DNA of 64,000 bases from Diorhabda sublineata (taxonomy: Eukaryota; Arthropoda; Insecta; Coleoptera; Chrysomelidae), in contig NC_079483.1 in the NCBI RefSeq assembly GCF_026230105.1, positions 15,865,312 to 15,929,311 of the forward strand. Reading direction: 5' to 3'. Below the pieces are notes generated by a model. The model saw only the letters and a list, made by a program, of their open reading frames with translations. It was not told the DNA's origin and ran no database searches. Positions 12,301 through 27,300 of this stretch are shown piece after piece. The first letter of the stretch is position 1. Each line of letters begins with the position of its first letter. The position numbers and the translations under genes were made by a program.

Positions 12301-15300
12301 AAGTCTTCATTCAACTTATTTCATCGTTAAGTTTTTTGTATCTACTGTAAAATTTGGGGCTATGAAGTTACGAGGTTTGTAACTCAATGAACTGCATTGA
12401 ACTGAAGATCTAACTAACTAAAATTTAACGAGAATCGGAAATTACTTGAAGTAATCAAGTATGGAAGGATGTTCTATCTGCACCATGTGATGAAGAGCAA
12501 TAATTATGGATTCTTGCAGAATATCGATAGAAAAATAGGAGAATGACAAGTTTTTTTGCTTGATAATATTCGAGAATGGAGCACAATACGAATAAATTTC
12601 GCATATGTCCAAAGAGTAAGAAGCCTGGTGATCAATGATGATCACTAATGTCAGAATAAGGAAAAGAATGTTTAATAATCTTCTTCTTCCTCTTTCAATA
12701 GAACTAGGTCCTGTTCAATCCTGTACGTTTGATCCTCTTCCTGGATGTTCCTGAGAAGCTGAACTCCAGCTCTCGTACCACCTCTTTGGTGGTCTGCCCA
12801 CAAGTCTGCGTGTGTTCGGTCTTTGAGTTTTGCCCATCTGTTTTCTGGCATTCTTTCTACGTTCTAATGTTTAATAATGATTGAAATAAAAATGTAATTT
12901 CTGTACATTTCATCAATACTGTATTTTTCATACGTTGATGTATATATAATCGTCTTTTCTAACTGGTCTTCCATACAAAGTTTTCCCAATTAGCCATTGG
13001 AAACAATTTTTTAACCCTAACATTATCTAAAAGTGTGGTTGAACTGACGGGAATCCAATATTGGATAGACGTACTTTTTAAAAACATTTACATTCATGTC
13101 TCTTATTTACATAAAAATCATCTAAATGGATTATTCTCTCAGCGTCTGTTCTGAATTTTTCCATTTCTCTCAAATATTTTTCATGATTCGTGCTTATTCT
13201 CCACTTTAAACTATTATTAAAAGCCAGAATGTATTAGGGACGATTATGGTTTATGAATATTAACCTCATACTATAAAAGATGAGTATTCCTGTGAATTTC
13301 TACCATTGTGGAATTGATGGAATAATTACGATAAAGCAGCAGCAGTAATCGTAACGTCGTTTTCCCCATTATTAATCTGACTAAAATGTAAACTCTCAAA
13401 TACACAACCTGCTTGTATTTTTAAAAGTGTGAGATCAAAGCGAAAGGTTTCAATCGAACAATATCTTTGATGTCCTATAAATGCGAATGGTTTTCCCTTT
13501 CAAAGTTTTAATCACTTCCAAACATAATTTGCGGATTAAAATGTGAATTCTACTTTCAAAGTATTGGGGTGGATTTCAATATTCAAATGGCGTTTTCAAA
13601 GAGATTTGAAGGGCTTTATTTTAAGGTATTGTTGGTGTCAATCCTTTCGCTTTGGAAAGTTGAAGTGGTATAGTCGTAAACATCGCTATTAATTGTATTA
13701 AATGGTAACGCAGCTCTTTATAAGAGGTTTGTCAGGTACTTCTTTAAATTTGAAGTAATATACAACCCCTAAATGTCATTTCGTCTAATTATCTGAAATA
13801 CTTGACATTATTCGAGGGGTATAATGGATAATTTCTATTTTAAAGTTGTTGCGTCTTTTTTCGTTTTTTAAGAAGCTTACCACGGTGATAGTAGTATTTT
13901 TTACTCCATCAGAAAGTAGAGATTTCAACAAACAAAAAACTCACCGACTATTTAAAAAAAAACTGATATTTTGTCGAGAGAATCTTCGTTTGAAAATTGG
14001 GGTGCTTTTTCGATATTAAGTCTAAATAAGGTGGAAAAATAGATTTTTCAAATCAAATAAATTACAGTGTGGTTGAGACATAAAAAGGTAAGTTTTCATC
14101 AAACTTCGAAATTCGAAAAACCAAAAACTGACGGGTACCGTCTAAGAAAAAAGCTAAACTAACTTACTCAAAAAAATTAAATTAATGCTTCTGAATCTTC
14201 TTGATTTTAGGTCTTTTTTATTTCGAAACTATTTTTTTTTAATAATTTTCAAAATAAAGTCAAAAATTGACTGATTTTGGAACAGAACAGACCTGAAATC
14301 AAGAACATTTAGAAGCATTAATATAACAAAAGGGCCATGAAATAAGAAATTAAAAAAATTAAATTTCGATTTATATGAAATGTCACCTATACGCTAGCAC
14401 TATTTCGCGTTTATCCGGAAAACACTTTCACTATTTCCGAGGTCCTCGCTTACCTATACAGGGTGTCCCACGACGGGTTAAAACTATCTGTATATGGCAA
14501 AATACTCATAATAAAATCATGAAAATTTCTACGTTTGGGTACGATAGAACCGGAAGTCGACTGTAACTTTGTTATTTTAAACAGAACACCCTGTATAGTA
14601 ACACATTTATGAAATCTACTTAAAATTTTAGTATATTTTTGTCTAAACACTTTTTTCGAAAAATGCATACTTTTTGAGTTATTAATTTTTTTGTAGAAAA
14701 TTTGAACGTTGCAGACTTTTATAAATTATTTTTTTACGAAAATACCCTTGAAGATATGAAAATGGTTTTTGTTCGAGTGCTTTGAGTAAAGACAGGCATA
14801 TTTGAATCTATGTTGAAAAATTTTTCATTTTATACAGGGTGTGTATAAAAAGTGTTCGAAGTTTAACTTCATAAATATCAAATTTCTTTATTTTTTTAAA
14901 TAGAACTATCTGTAAATTTTTAGAGATCTAGGTGTGGCTAAATTTTATTTTAACTTGTTGATACAAGCACTAAGAAATAAAAAAGTGTTTTTCTTTATCT
15001 TGTCAAGTTCTATTCCAACTTTTAGTCGTTTCCGAGATATTTTAGGTTTTTAATTATTATTGTGTTTTTTAACAAGTTTTAAATTTTTATGAATACTTTT
15101 AGTAGGCTTTGTAATAAATGACATTTATTTAACTGCCATTAGTCAATTGTTGATATTTTCGAAAATCGTTAAAATGGCTCGTTCTCAGTTTAATAACGAA
15201 GATTATGTAAATTTGCTTTTAATACATGGTGAATGTGACAAAGTTATTTCAAGAACATGTACTTTATTTACTGCTATTTTTTACAAAAAATTAATATATC

Positions 15301-18300
15301 CCAAAGTAAGCATTCAAATATTTAAAATAACAAAGTTACAGGCCATCTTTGAAAATATTTTTGTTAAAAAGATCGTATCCGGAAACTCAAACGTGGGAAT
15401 TTTCATGATTTTACTATAAGTATTTAGCCATATACAGATAGTTTTAACTCGTCGTGGGACAACTTGTATAGTTACAACACTACAGTAAATTTAATAAGTA
15501 TGCTAATTAATTTTTGAATAAAATTTTCAATTACCTCTCAGTAAATTTCGTAGAATATTTTGGGATTTTTTCAAATTGAATTGAATTATTTTTTTTTTTA
15601 GTAAATACCTAGAACTTCCTATACTTTTTGGTAAAATTACCGAAGAAATTTTTAACAGGGTACATCGATTGTTAGTCCACTTAAATAGACTAACTAATTT
15701 TTTATTTCTATTATCTTTCTTCTTAATTATTCTAATTATTATTACCATTTTTTCTAGTCTCCCTTTTTGATATTTCACTACGATAATCATTATCTACTAT
15801 TTCTTTTTGAATTCTGAGTGAATTTGTGGGTAGCAATTTTCGTTTTCCAAATTTTTGAATAATTAGAATGATGAAATTGTTACAATACGGATCAAAAACC
15901 TGCAATCCAGCAGGGTAATAATATCTAACATCACTTTCTGTTTCATAGAAATCAATTTATCAATCCAATTATCAGTATAAATATTGTGAAATTGAAATAA
16001 ACATCAACATATTGGATGTACCTATCGGGAAACTCGTTTACAAAGTAAAATATTATGTAAACAAGTCAATAAATAAATGGGATGTTTCCAAGTAAACGTG
16101 AACCGTGAAACCAAAATCATTTAATAAATTGGACAAATGTATATTTAATAAACAGATGCTCTCAGTGTGAAATAACATGGTTAAATTTTCTCATGTGAAC
16201 TTCTTTTTGGTGAGTTATATATAGTTGCATTTTCAACAGGGAACATTATAGATAATAATATATCTACTTTTTATTATTTTCAAACATATATCTTTCCAAA
16301 ATTATTTTACGAACAATTTTAAATGATATTCATTGTTTTTTGTTTAGTATAAACTGGTTCCTTTAAACTATTACCTGAATATCTTCTTTTCTATAACTCT
16401 TTGCAAGGCTGCGGAAACTGTGGGCACTCGTCATCAAAAACTGAGCTTTGCAGAATCTGGCCTATTCTATTAGAAAACAGAGCCCGGACTATTTATTTCA
16501 CCTTATTGGAACTGCAACAACTTATCCATCGTTCAAGCGATCAGAATCTCTACCTTATCGTACTACTTCGCAAAACTTTCAAAAAAGTGCCCATTTTATC
16601 TGAATTAACTATTCCAAAGATGTCGTTAAAACCCGACACCTTCCACCCTAACCACTTCAATCATCTCTATGGAGGTTATATACTTAATACGTGGTGTAGT
16701 ATCATTCGTATGGTCCTCCAGAATGACTCATTCTGGGCTTACATCATATCCGTTCAGTAGCAAACGTAAGGTCTAATATACAGGGATGTTTCATGGTATA
16801 AATAATTCTAAGCTGCCAAGGGCAGCTCATACTAAATGGTTAACATTCCATAACTTTTACAGGGACAACCAGTATAATCTAAAGATAGTGATCATAAATT
16901 TTTCAATCGATTTTTTAACAAAAAGTTACTCTTTGTTTAAAATTTATGGTTTAGGAGATATGTAGATGTTTAGATCGTTATACATGGCAAGGAAACCGTT
17001 CACCATAAAGAGACATTCTAAAGAAAATTATCACAAATTGTCATTATTTACTGAAAATTGAAAAAAACTCATATTAAGCGTTCGAAGTGGGTAGCGTCAC
17101 AGTAGAAGTTTATTCTATCGATCATTCTATCATCATAGTGTTAACTGATGTTGCATATACCAAGCTTTTAAGATATCCCAAAGAAAAAATGAATCCATTG
17201 TATTCAATTCATGGAAAAGCGGTGGCCATGCAAATGGACCTCCCCGACGAATTCACCTATTAGGAAAAATATTTTTTTAATATTTTAATTATCAATCTGT
17301 TTCAAGTTTTTCCTTATGCTAGTAATATGATCTTCGATAGGGTGTAGTACAAATGTTTATTCTTTTATTCATTAGTTTTTCGAAAAATGTTTGATTATGT
17401 TTTAATATCTTCTGTAAGTATTTTCACTGGATAATTACAATTTATGATCATTTTCCTCACAATGTCTCTTCAAGGCGAAAGGTTTCCTTGGAATATACAA
17501 CGATCGAAGAATCTAAACCATAAATTTCATCGACTTAAACAAATAGTAGCTTTTGTTAAAAAATCGATTGAAAAATTCATTATTTCTATCTATAAAATTT
17601 ACGGGTTGATAACCGTTCGGCGTGAGCCGCCCCTGGCCTTCAGATAGTAGTGTAGAATTATTTATTCCGTCAAACATACTACATGGACTTACGTGATCGT
17701 GTATTAAAAATTCATAATGTTTGAATGTATAATTTATAAAATATACTTAAATATATTTTCTGATTTCGCAACTTTAAATGCCTATAGCTCAGAAACGAAT
17801 TGTCGTATGAGAAAATCTTTTTTATGTCACAGCATTATTTCCACGTTAATTACTAACTCAATAAACCCACACTTACCGACCGACTCTCGTCTATTCATAA
17901 AGACAAGGTCAAAACTTGTCATCAAGTTCATGTCCTTCCAAGATTCTCTTTCGGAATTCATCGATAGGCTCTCGAAAAGTAACACGAGACGAAATGAAGT
18001 TACTACCCACAACATATTTCCAACGGAAATGCGTTTTAATCCGGAAAGGTCGCCATTTTGGTTACATTAGTTTAGGTTCATTGCATACAATTACGTTTTA
18101 AAGTATCGTTTTATTGTGCCGATCTTATAATGTATTATGGCTATTATTTTTATATTGTAGCAGATTTTTTATGGAATTAATGTTATTTTCTCACAGTGCA
18201 TTTCGTGTATCAATTGGAGTTTTAAGTATTTTCTAATAATTTAATGAAAAAATAATTATTGTTTCAGGGTTACACCGACGAACCGATCTCGAAAATATTA

Positions 18301-21300
18301 TCGAATATAAGCCAAAGCGATATAGTGAATCTGGACAGGTGGTCTTTGGAGGTCGAGAAAAATAAAGACGCTCCGCCGCCGGCGTCGAACGAGCCCACAG
18401 GTAAAGAAAATCTACCTCTTAACGTCGTCAATAATTACTATTCGCTAGGAGTCGATGCTCATATTGCGTTGGAATTTCACGAAGCTAGAGGTGAGTAGAT
18501 GTCTATAATTATTCTCTTTAATCTCTATAGAAGTCGTTAGGCCACCTTTGTTTACGTCTTTGCCTATGAAAAGAATTTGAACAACGAAAAAAGTAGTTGG
18601 AATCATTATTTCTATATACACGTACCTTCAGACGCACCATGCTCCACAAAGACAACTATTATAAATGCATCTTACAAATTTTTCGTGCGAAATAATTTTT
18701 CTTTATATTTCGATCCAAAGAACGAATATTTTGCACCTATTTCGAAACAAAAAGATAAGAATTCGTGCATTGGTAAAGCTGCACAAGATAACTTAGAACT
18801 ACGCGCCGTGCAAAAATCTCAAACTTCCTACCTAATATGTATCACACTGTAAAATCTCAATTGCTCATTATTATTCAAGATTTTATTAAAAAATAGCTGT
18901 CCTCTTCATTTAAAATCAAAAGATTTCAAAGAAAAATACTGTTCCCTTTTGGTACAACAATAAACGTTCGACTGAATAAGTATTATAATAGCTAAGAGCT
19001 TAAAAAATCGAAAAGTATGTATAAAAATAATAACAGAATTTCAATTACCATAAGAAAATCAAGTCTGCTCTTTTTAAAACGGGGTCAACTCTGTATATTT
19101 TGAAATACCACTAAACTAGAGGAGCTAGGGCTAATAACACTGCATTTTCTGATACCATCATCCTCGTGAAGTGAGCTCTAACTGCAGATAAGTCACTATA
19201 AGATACTATCCATGTATTAGAAGCCAGTTTAAGTGAAAGACCAAGTCTTGATCGTTTGTAGAGCGCATTTAAGGCAGCTTGACATGGTGAAAGACAACGT
19301 GCAAGAAATTGCATACAATTTCTTGAAAGATAAATATTTTACATAGACGAATATTGCATATTGTTTGACATTATGTAAGTCTCTTCCCACTGCATCATGG
19401 TTACCACTAATCAAAATTCCAAAAGAAAAATAAACAATTTCCTAACCTCAAACTTTATTTAATATTTTGTGGCCAGTTTAAAATTGAAAATAACAAAGCT
19501 AATTAAAGTAAACAAGAAATAAGTGGCCAATGTATCACTGGCAATAATTATATCTGTCTCTGAGTTGCTTTTGGTTTCTGTTGAACAGATTAGCTAGAGA
19601 AAACATAGGAAATCTAGTTGAGAATGGATAAAAACACAATGAAAAAGTCCTAAAGAAAATAAAACGTAATATAAGAAGATTAGAAACTCATTTGCGCATG
19701 CTTTTGAAAAAGAAATATTGCGTCATGCATTACATTGCATCATGTCAAGCGGCCTTTAGTGATGAAAATCCTTCACGTGCAACTGCGTTTTGTTATTCTG
19801 CAATTACTGTTTGACAAATTGAGATAGTGAAACATACAATCGGAGAAGATCTGATAAGCACTTATCAAGGTAACTTTTGTGCTACACTTAACGATTAACG
19901 ATAAAGGAGAGCGAGAAAAAATCTTTCAAGAAACGTTAGAAATGTTAAATAATGGTGGATGTTCTTTTTGAAATAGTAAGAAATAGTAATAGGCGATGAA
20001 ACATATACATGTTATTCCGAAAAAACAAGCCGAACTTTTTCTTCGAAGTGCTTCTTGCGTGAACTACTTTTGGATTTGGCTCGTCTTGACAGATCCAGTC
20101 AATTGTTGTTTATTTTCAGGTTCATATGTATAAATACATGATTCGCCGCCTGTCACGATTTTACAGACTTTTAAAGCACCGCGTTTGAATTTTTTCGGCA
20201 TTTCTTTGCACCAATCGACACGAGCTTTTCTTTATGCGATTATCAAAATATGCGGTATGCAACCCGAACAAATTCTTTTGACAGCCAAATGTTCATGGAA
20301 TATTGAATGCGAGTGGAACTAATGCCCAACTATGCCTCAATCTCATGGTTTGTCACATGCCGATCACGCACAGCATCGATGTTTTCTGGCACAACAGCCG
20401 ATTTTGGTCGCGAAGTACGACCACAATTGAATTCGGCGAAACCAGCGAAACACTGAGACTCGAGATGGTGCCTTATGACCAAAAGTCGAAGCGAGTTGAT
20501 CACCACACTGCTGTTGAATTAATCCACATCGAAAGTCATAGGAAATCATCGCAATTTAATTCCATTTTTTGACCAAGATGATATTTTAAGTATCTGTAAA
20601 TAACTTAAAAAAACTCGACAACACGTTCTGAATACGTTCTCCATTAAAAATTTCAAACTTTATGGTGGCAATATCAGACTTGACAGATTTACAGCAGTGT
20701 TGCCATATTCCAATACTTAAATAGCAACCAACATTGAGGAAATTAAGCAATTGAGCAGCTCAAAGCAGTTACGGCAAACTGGTAAACCATCAAATGTTTA
20801 CCTTCAAAAGATGACTTGCTTCAAGTCGTTAAATTATGAAATCTTTGGTTAGAAAAGTACATTGATGTGGATGGTGATTACTTTAAATACCGAGAAAATT
20901 GTGTTTTTAAAACGAGCTGTAGCTGTAAGCATAGGCTTAGAGAATTTGGTTCTACTTCATTTATTATACTGTCTGTGTGTGGTGATGCTGAAAGCATTTT
21001 GTTCTCCGTAACTACCAGTTTTCTCTTCTCTGCATCATAGACTTTTGCAGGACTAGCAAAATTGAAATACTGTATTCGCACACCCAGGATTCTACAATTT
21101 CATTTTGTAGTAATTTGTGTATTTATTTCGTTTGATTAAAAATGTCGAATTAGATAATTTTTACAATAAATAGATTTGCGATTAATTAGAGTTTTTTGTA
21201 CAGAAATTGTTGGTGGACCAAAAATATTAGTAAATCCGTGAATTTATTATATTTCACAACTTAAATTATATACATAATAGCAATGTTTAAGTAGTTCAAA

Positions 21301-24300
21301 TTTCTTCATATTCTTTATTATTTTACATTGAGATGATATTATAAGTATCTCGGGCTATTAAAAAGGGACGTCCTTGTACCACAGTTATCGACCAACCAGA
21401 ATAATTCAATTTACTTCAATTCACTTCAATTTTATAATGACGTCTCGTCCTAAAATTTCATCCGAGATATTCTTGTTTCTGTTGTTTCTCATAATTTATC
21501 TAGTTTCAGATTTTTCTAGCAGATACGATGGTTTAATCATCCATTTTTCAAAATAGATACATTTGCCCTTGTATTTATAAGTATCTAGAATCATGTTTTT
21601 GTATCCTTTTACTTGAGTAGTATATAACTCAAAGTTTGACAGAGAAATAGTCCTAAGTAAATATTTGCGTTCCCTCACTAGACCTAACTGGGACTCCCTT
21701 TGGTTTTCCAAATTGCTTTCCACTTCGTTATTTCCCATCTCTTTCGTTATTATAATTGTATCTTTCTGTATAACTCAATTTGGGTAACCCCTATCACCGT
21801 TATTTTGTCTATCTCGATACCTATTATTATTCTTATAGCAGTTGTGTTGACAACTTCCGCCGCATTCACCTCTTTTATTTGCACTTTGCCTTATCAGAAA
21901 CGTCTACAAACTTTGATATTACTTCCCCAGTTGTACTGAGAGTTGTTGCCAAAATATTCCACGGGCGAGTTACCAACCGAATAATTTCTATAAATAACAA
22001 TTAGTATTCGTTTTAGTACCCAGTCAATTACATTTTCCACCTTGCACGTATTTCTTATTTTTTCACTTCTTTTTCTGTCTAAAAGTGTTTTCCCTGCTAT
22101 TTTCCTGGGTACTTTCATTTCCGTTGTCTACAGTAGTATTTTTGTCTTAGTTGTATCGGGTCTTGTCTCTGCTGTATACGAGAATATATTGAATAATTAT
22201 TACCCTACTATAGAACCAAAAAAAATTTCAATCTCAAAATATTTTATTATTCAACATATTCTCCTCTTAATTGGATACAATTATTAGAGCGAAACTGCAA
22301 CGTCTCTAGACCTTTCAAAAAAAATGCTCTGCAAACCAGACCTCTACAGCTTTTATTACTTCCTCGTTGGAAGAAAATTTTCGACCTTTTAAACATTTTT
22401 TTCAGATGAGGAAAGAGATGTTAGTCGGACGGAGCCCAATCTGGTGAATAAGGGAGTGTTCTAGTAATTCAAACCCTAAATCATGAATTTTTGTAATGGC
22501 AACAACAGATTTGTGTGCAGCGGCGTTGTTCAGCAAAAACAAAACACCTTTGGATAGATTTCCGCGTCTTTCCTCTTTAATTTTTTCCCGTAGAGTGATC
22601 GAATAGTAATCTACAGTTATTGTTCTACCCTTATCCAAAAAATCAATCATGCTTACTTCATGGCAATCCCAAAAAACTGAGCAAGACCTTTTCCAGTAGA
22701 TTTTTGGACACGAAACTTCTCAGGACTTGGAGAACCAGAGTGTCGCCATTCCATCGATTGTTGCTTTGTTTCTGGATCGTAGAAATGTACCCAGGTCTTA
22801 TCCATAGTAACAATTCGTTTTAAGAAGTCTACATCGTTTCCAAATCGACCACAGATCGCGTTCGATCTGTGCTCGCGAACCCTTGCACGCTTTTCGTCAA
22901 TATTCAAACATTTGGGGATCCATTTTGCAGTAATTTTTCTCATGTTCAAATTGACGTGAACTATATGATGTATGAAATATTCAGTGCTTCAGATATCCGT
23001 TTGCATCGATATTTTCGGGGATTGACACAGAAACTGAACTATATTTATCGGGATGTCTCTGTTATATAGCAGGTGTATAACATCTTCTAGTTGAATGCGG
23101 TCAAACGCTGTCTGAAGGTCTATGAAACACACATGCTGGTTTGTTATATTCTATGGATTTTTCATCTACTTGTCTCACGTATGACCTTCCGGATCTAAAG
23201 CCTTGTTGTTCTTTCAACAAAGATGTAATTGGGTTAATTTTGTTTGTTATTACTTTTGTGACTAGTTTCAAAGTTATGTCTAAATTAATGCCCCTATAAA
23301 CTATAAAACGAAAACAAGAATGGAATAGTCACATTAGCAGAATGACAAGCTAAAGACTAGTGCGTATCGCAAGGGATAACTCACCAACAGACAGAAGAAT
23401 TATTGGTCGACCGAGAAAAAGATGGTGTGACAATCTGGATCCACGAAGTTGAAACTGAAGAAGAAACAGGTTTAAACCTACCATACAAGAAGGATGAAGA
23501 GAAGAAGAAGACAATTACTATTTGAAAAATTCTTGTTAGAAAAACACCTCTTACTACTTCTTTACTAAAAAGGAAGAGGCCTTGTAAGTGTCAATTATCT
23601 GGATAATCCCTTTGATTATTTCATCTCTCGCAATCTCATCCAGGCTCTCCAGAATTGGTTTGTCACAAGGCTCTTCCACTAGGTCCCATCTGTTTGTTAA
23701 TAAATCTTGATAGTTGTGTTGTATATTTGCCTCCTTGTAGTTTGTCTTTTTTGTCGGTGGTTAAGTGGTTCCGAAAGTGATCAGGTCATTAGCAATTTCA
23801 ATTTATTCGAGAATCCAAAGCAGTATTTCGTCCTCAGTTACCTCATCAAGAGTCTGATAGCGAATCAGATACAGCTTTTATTCAATGGTCATATTGTACC
23901 TTACAGAATTATTAGTACAGCTGCACTGTTTAAGCAAATGTGCAGCCATATGAATGAAGTAATGCCCTTTGCTTTCCCTTCCTTGCTTTCCCTTTCAGCT
24001 TTTTTTCTCAGTAAAAGATTTTCATATAGTTTGAAGAAACGGCGATGGTACCGTGAATATCATTAGAAATCGAAGTTTCAGGTTCAGATTAACTTTCCGA
24101 TGACGGTTCTGAAAATAACAATGGCAACGATGCTTCCAGGAAAAAAAGTTGTGAGGCTGTATTTGACGTGTATCGGTTTCTGTGCGGCATTGAAGAAATA
24201 GCTGCAGGAATTTTTCGAAAACGGGGATTTTGTTCTTGATAGTAAGCAATCTACGTGATTATTGGGTTGGAGTTGATGAAATATTGCAAATAAAAGGTCA

Positions 24301-27300
24301 AAAAAATCAGTTTTTGTATAGTTCATGTTCTAAGAGGAAATCATTGGGATATTTTAGAGCCAGGATCGCTACTAAAGAATTCGAAAAATGGATGAGCTTA
24401 GCAAGTGGTGATATCACTGAAGTTTGCATTTTGCCTATATTATTGCAATGTTATGGAATATTCTGGACTGTTCTTGAAAGTTATAGAACTTATGTGTATT
24501 CAAGACAAAATTATAATGCCTGTAATTGGCTAGAGTTGCAGCATTTGGCGGAAGGAACGTTCAGTTTTGGTTTAATCCCAACTGGAACTAGCGAAAAACG
24601 TTATTTTTTTGACATATCAAAAACCTTTTACACGTTTTCAAATATATTTGTTCTGTAGAATATCGTTTTATTTCCAGTTTCATAAATTCATATTTATATT
24701 CAGCAACCTCGAAAAATATGATAAAAAAATTTACAACAGGAAACAACTGAAGGGATAATGCATTTAACTATGAATTAGATATGAATCGATAAATCCATTT
24801 CCAATATATGAAAAACGTTAAAATACGTTTTTCGTATAGTATCATTCAATAGAGAGAAGCTATAACATAAAGAATGATTTAATTTCGACCATTCATATGG
24901 TCGAAATTGAATTTCATCTATAAATGTACACATAACTGTTCACGTGTCAAAGACAACCTCCAATCAAGGTCTCACAAATCATAATAGAATATTGATTGCT
25001 CCATGAAAATATAAAAAATATAAAAATCTGATAAATAAATAAACTGATTATGACAAATCTATTTTTATTAGAGATATAGTATGTTTTTAGTGAAAGGTAA
25101 ATAAATGAGTAGGTAGAATAAGTCCAATAAAACTATATTTGTAAGAAAATGAAATAATTCTGTAAAAATATTCAAATTCAATCCGCAATGAAGAAACTAA
25201 AATAATATTAAAGTGAGAAAATTCGAAAGCAACCTCTGAATGAAAAAAATGAAATGAAAAAAAAAATTTAAAGGCGTTCTTGATATAAGGCAAATTTTTT
25301 ATTTTGATTTAAAATTTTGATCGCCCTATATCTCAACAACTAGGCCCAGTAATGGTTCGAATTCCTATATCAAAATCAATCGTTTATTGAGATATTTCTG
25401 TGGTAGAGCGTTGTCGGTCGAATATAGAAACACCCTGTATGAAACGAAAATTGTCACATTAACCAATTTGTATTTTTTTTATTTTCAGAGGCTCATCCCG
25501 AAAAATTTAATTCTAGATTGAGGAATAAAATGTTTTACGGACAAATGGGCGGTAAGGATTTGTTGAAGAGGAAGTGGAAAGATCTCGCAGATTTCGTGGT
25601 CTTAGAATGTGATGGACAAAACATAACACACAAACTAAAGGAATTGAGAGTACACGCTATTGTTTTTCTGAACATTTCCAGGTAATACTTCATCAGTTCA
25701 ATAATGTTTTAAATACTGAGTTAAAAAGCCCGATTATTATTACGAATTTCCAATGTTTTGTATATCATCGAAATAATTATCCATGCAAAATTTTGAACTT
25801 CTTCAATTACCAGAAGTTATATCTATTAATCTCCATATTATTCCAGATTATTCTATTGTTTATTATGTCTCAGGAGGTGTTAGTGTATTCAGGAAAGTAG
25901 CTTCTGCATTGCTGCATATATACAAGGTTTAGTAGAAGAAAATATAGTTAAAAATTACTCATTATCTTATCTATTGGAATAAACAGTTTCAACTCAATAG
26001 GTTTTGTCAGTTTGCTACTATAGCCACCAAAGTGAGATAATGTTTACAATTTACGTCGTCGATCTTTAACAACAAAGTAAGGCTTTGCTTCAAGTTTAAA
26101 AAACTATAAAATAAAGTTATCTGTTTATCAAAGTCCTTTTTCTGTCGATTTTGATGCCATAATCTAACTTTCTACTTTATCGTAAGAGTTCTTGGTCGCT
26201 AGAACTTTTCCATTCCGTCAGTATCCACCTTTAGTTTCAGAAAAATGGAATGTGCTGAATTGAGAACATTTCGACACCATTCTTGACATTAAAAGAGTAA
26301 GGAATGCTTCCAAGCATGGATACAAGTTTGAAATTAGAAGGGCCGTACCTACTTCAAGCAATATTAATTCTAATTTTATGTTATCTTCTTAGTTTTTGTA
26401 GAAAAAAATAATTCCCTGTGTTTTGTTCATCGTATCTCGTATATTCAATTCCCATCACATTACAGAATATTCAATTTTCAGTTATGGAGGGGGCACACAT
26501 CCATGGAATAGGTCAATGGGCACCAGCGAACCAAGTACTGACGATGGATTGATAGAAGTAATTGGTTTAACTACATATCAGCTGGTAATTTTTTATGCAT
26601 TACGTACTCCTTCTTTTTCAGTAAACATAATTTTGAGCTTTAAGGATTTTTCTCTATTTTCGTTATTTGAATGTTAATTTAGTTAACTTTCAAAAGACCT
26701 ACTTAAACTTTTCTGCTTCTATTTAAATTTGTCAATATAAATCACAAAATCTAAGATATATGATATAACGCCCTCTAGCATTTACGTTGCTGATTAAATT
26801 GCTGAGTATTTATAGATGTTGTATTGCTGGACATAAGCCTTTCCAAACAACACTAAGTATATAAAAATAGGTGAACACAACCTGACTTACAGACATTTTT
26901 CTGTCCTTTACAACAAACTAAGTTACATTTAACTGTCCATATATCTGTTTCTCGTGACCGCAAATCAACACATTCTAACATATACGTATATCTGATAATG
27001 ACAGGAAGGATTTCTTTTTCTTGAAAGTCCTTGATTGGGATCAATATTCTCATGAATTTCTGCATCTGGAATATCTCGGGGTTATTTCCAAGCACATGCT
27101 TATCCACACGAATTGTCCACGGTCGAAACATCAGTAAAATAAAAAAAATCGATAGATAAATCACATTAAAAAAATTAATGTTTCAAATTTGACTGAAGAA
27201 ATAAGAATAATAATTTCTATTTAAAGCGACACAGAAAACTGCATGTATTGCCAATTAATAGACACCGTGGAGCCCACTAGCTTCAACGGTATAAAGTGAG

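Noticed and set aside
16401..16760. 119-codon ORF as a kinase exon
   Set aside because: No similarity to DGK proteins, no acceptor/donor at sensible phase, and exon 2 joins exon 3 directly in protein comparison.
24230..24658. 142-codon plus-strand ORF as a separate gene
   Set aside because: No recognisable family, no splice link to the kinase, and surrounding DNA full of decayed elements. Length alone is weak evidence.
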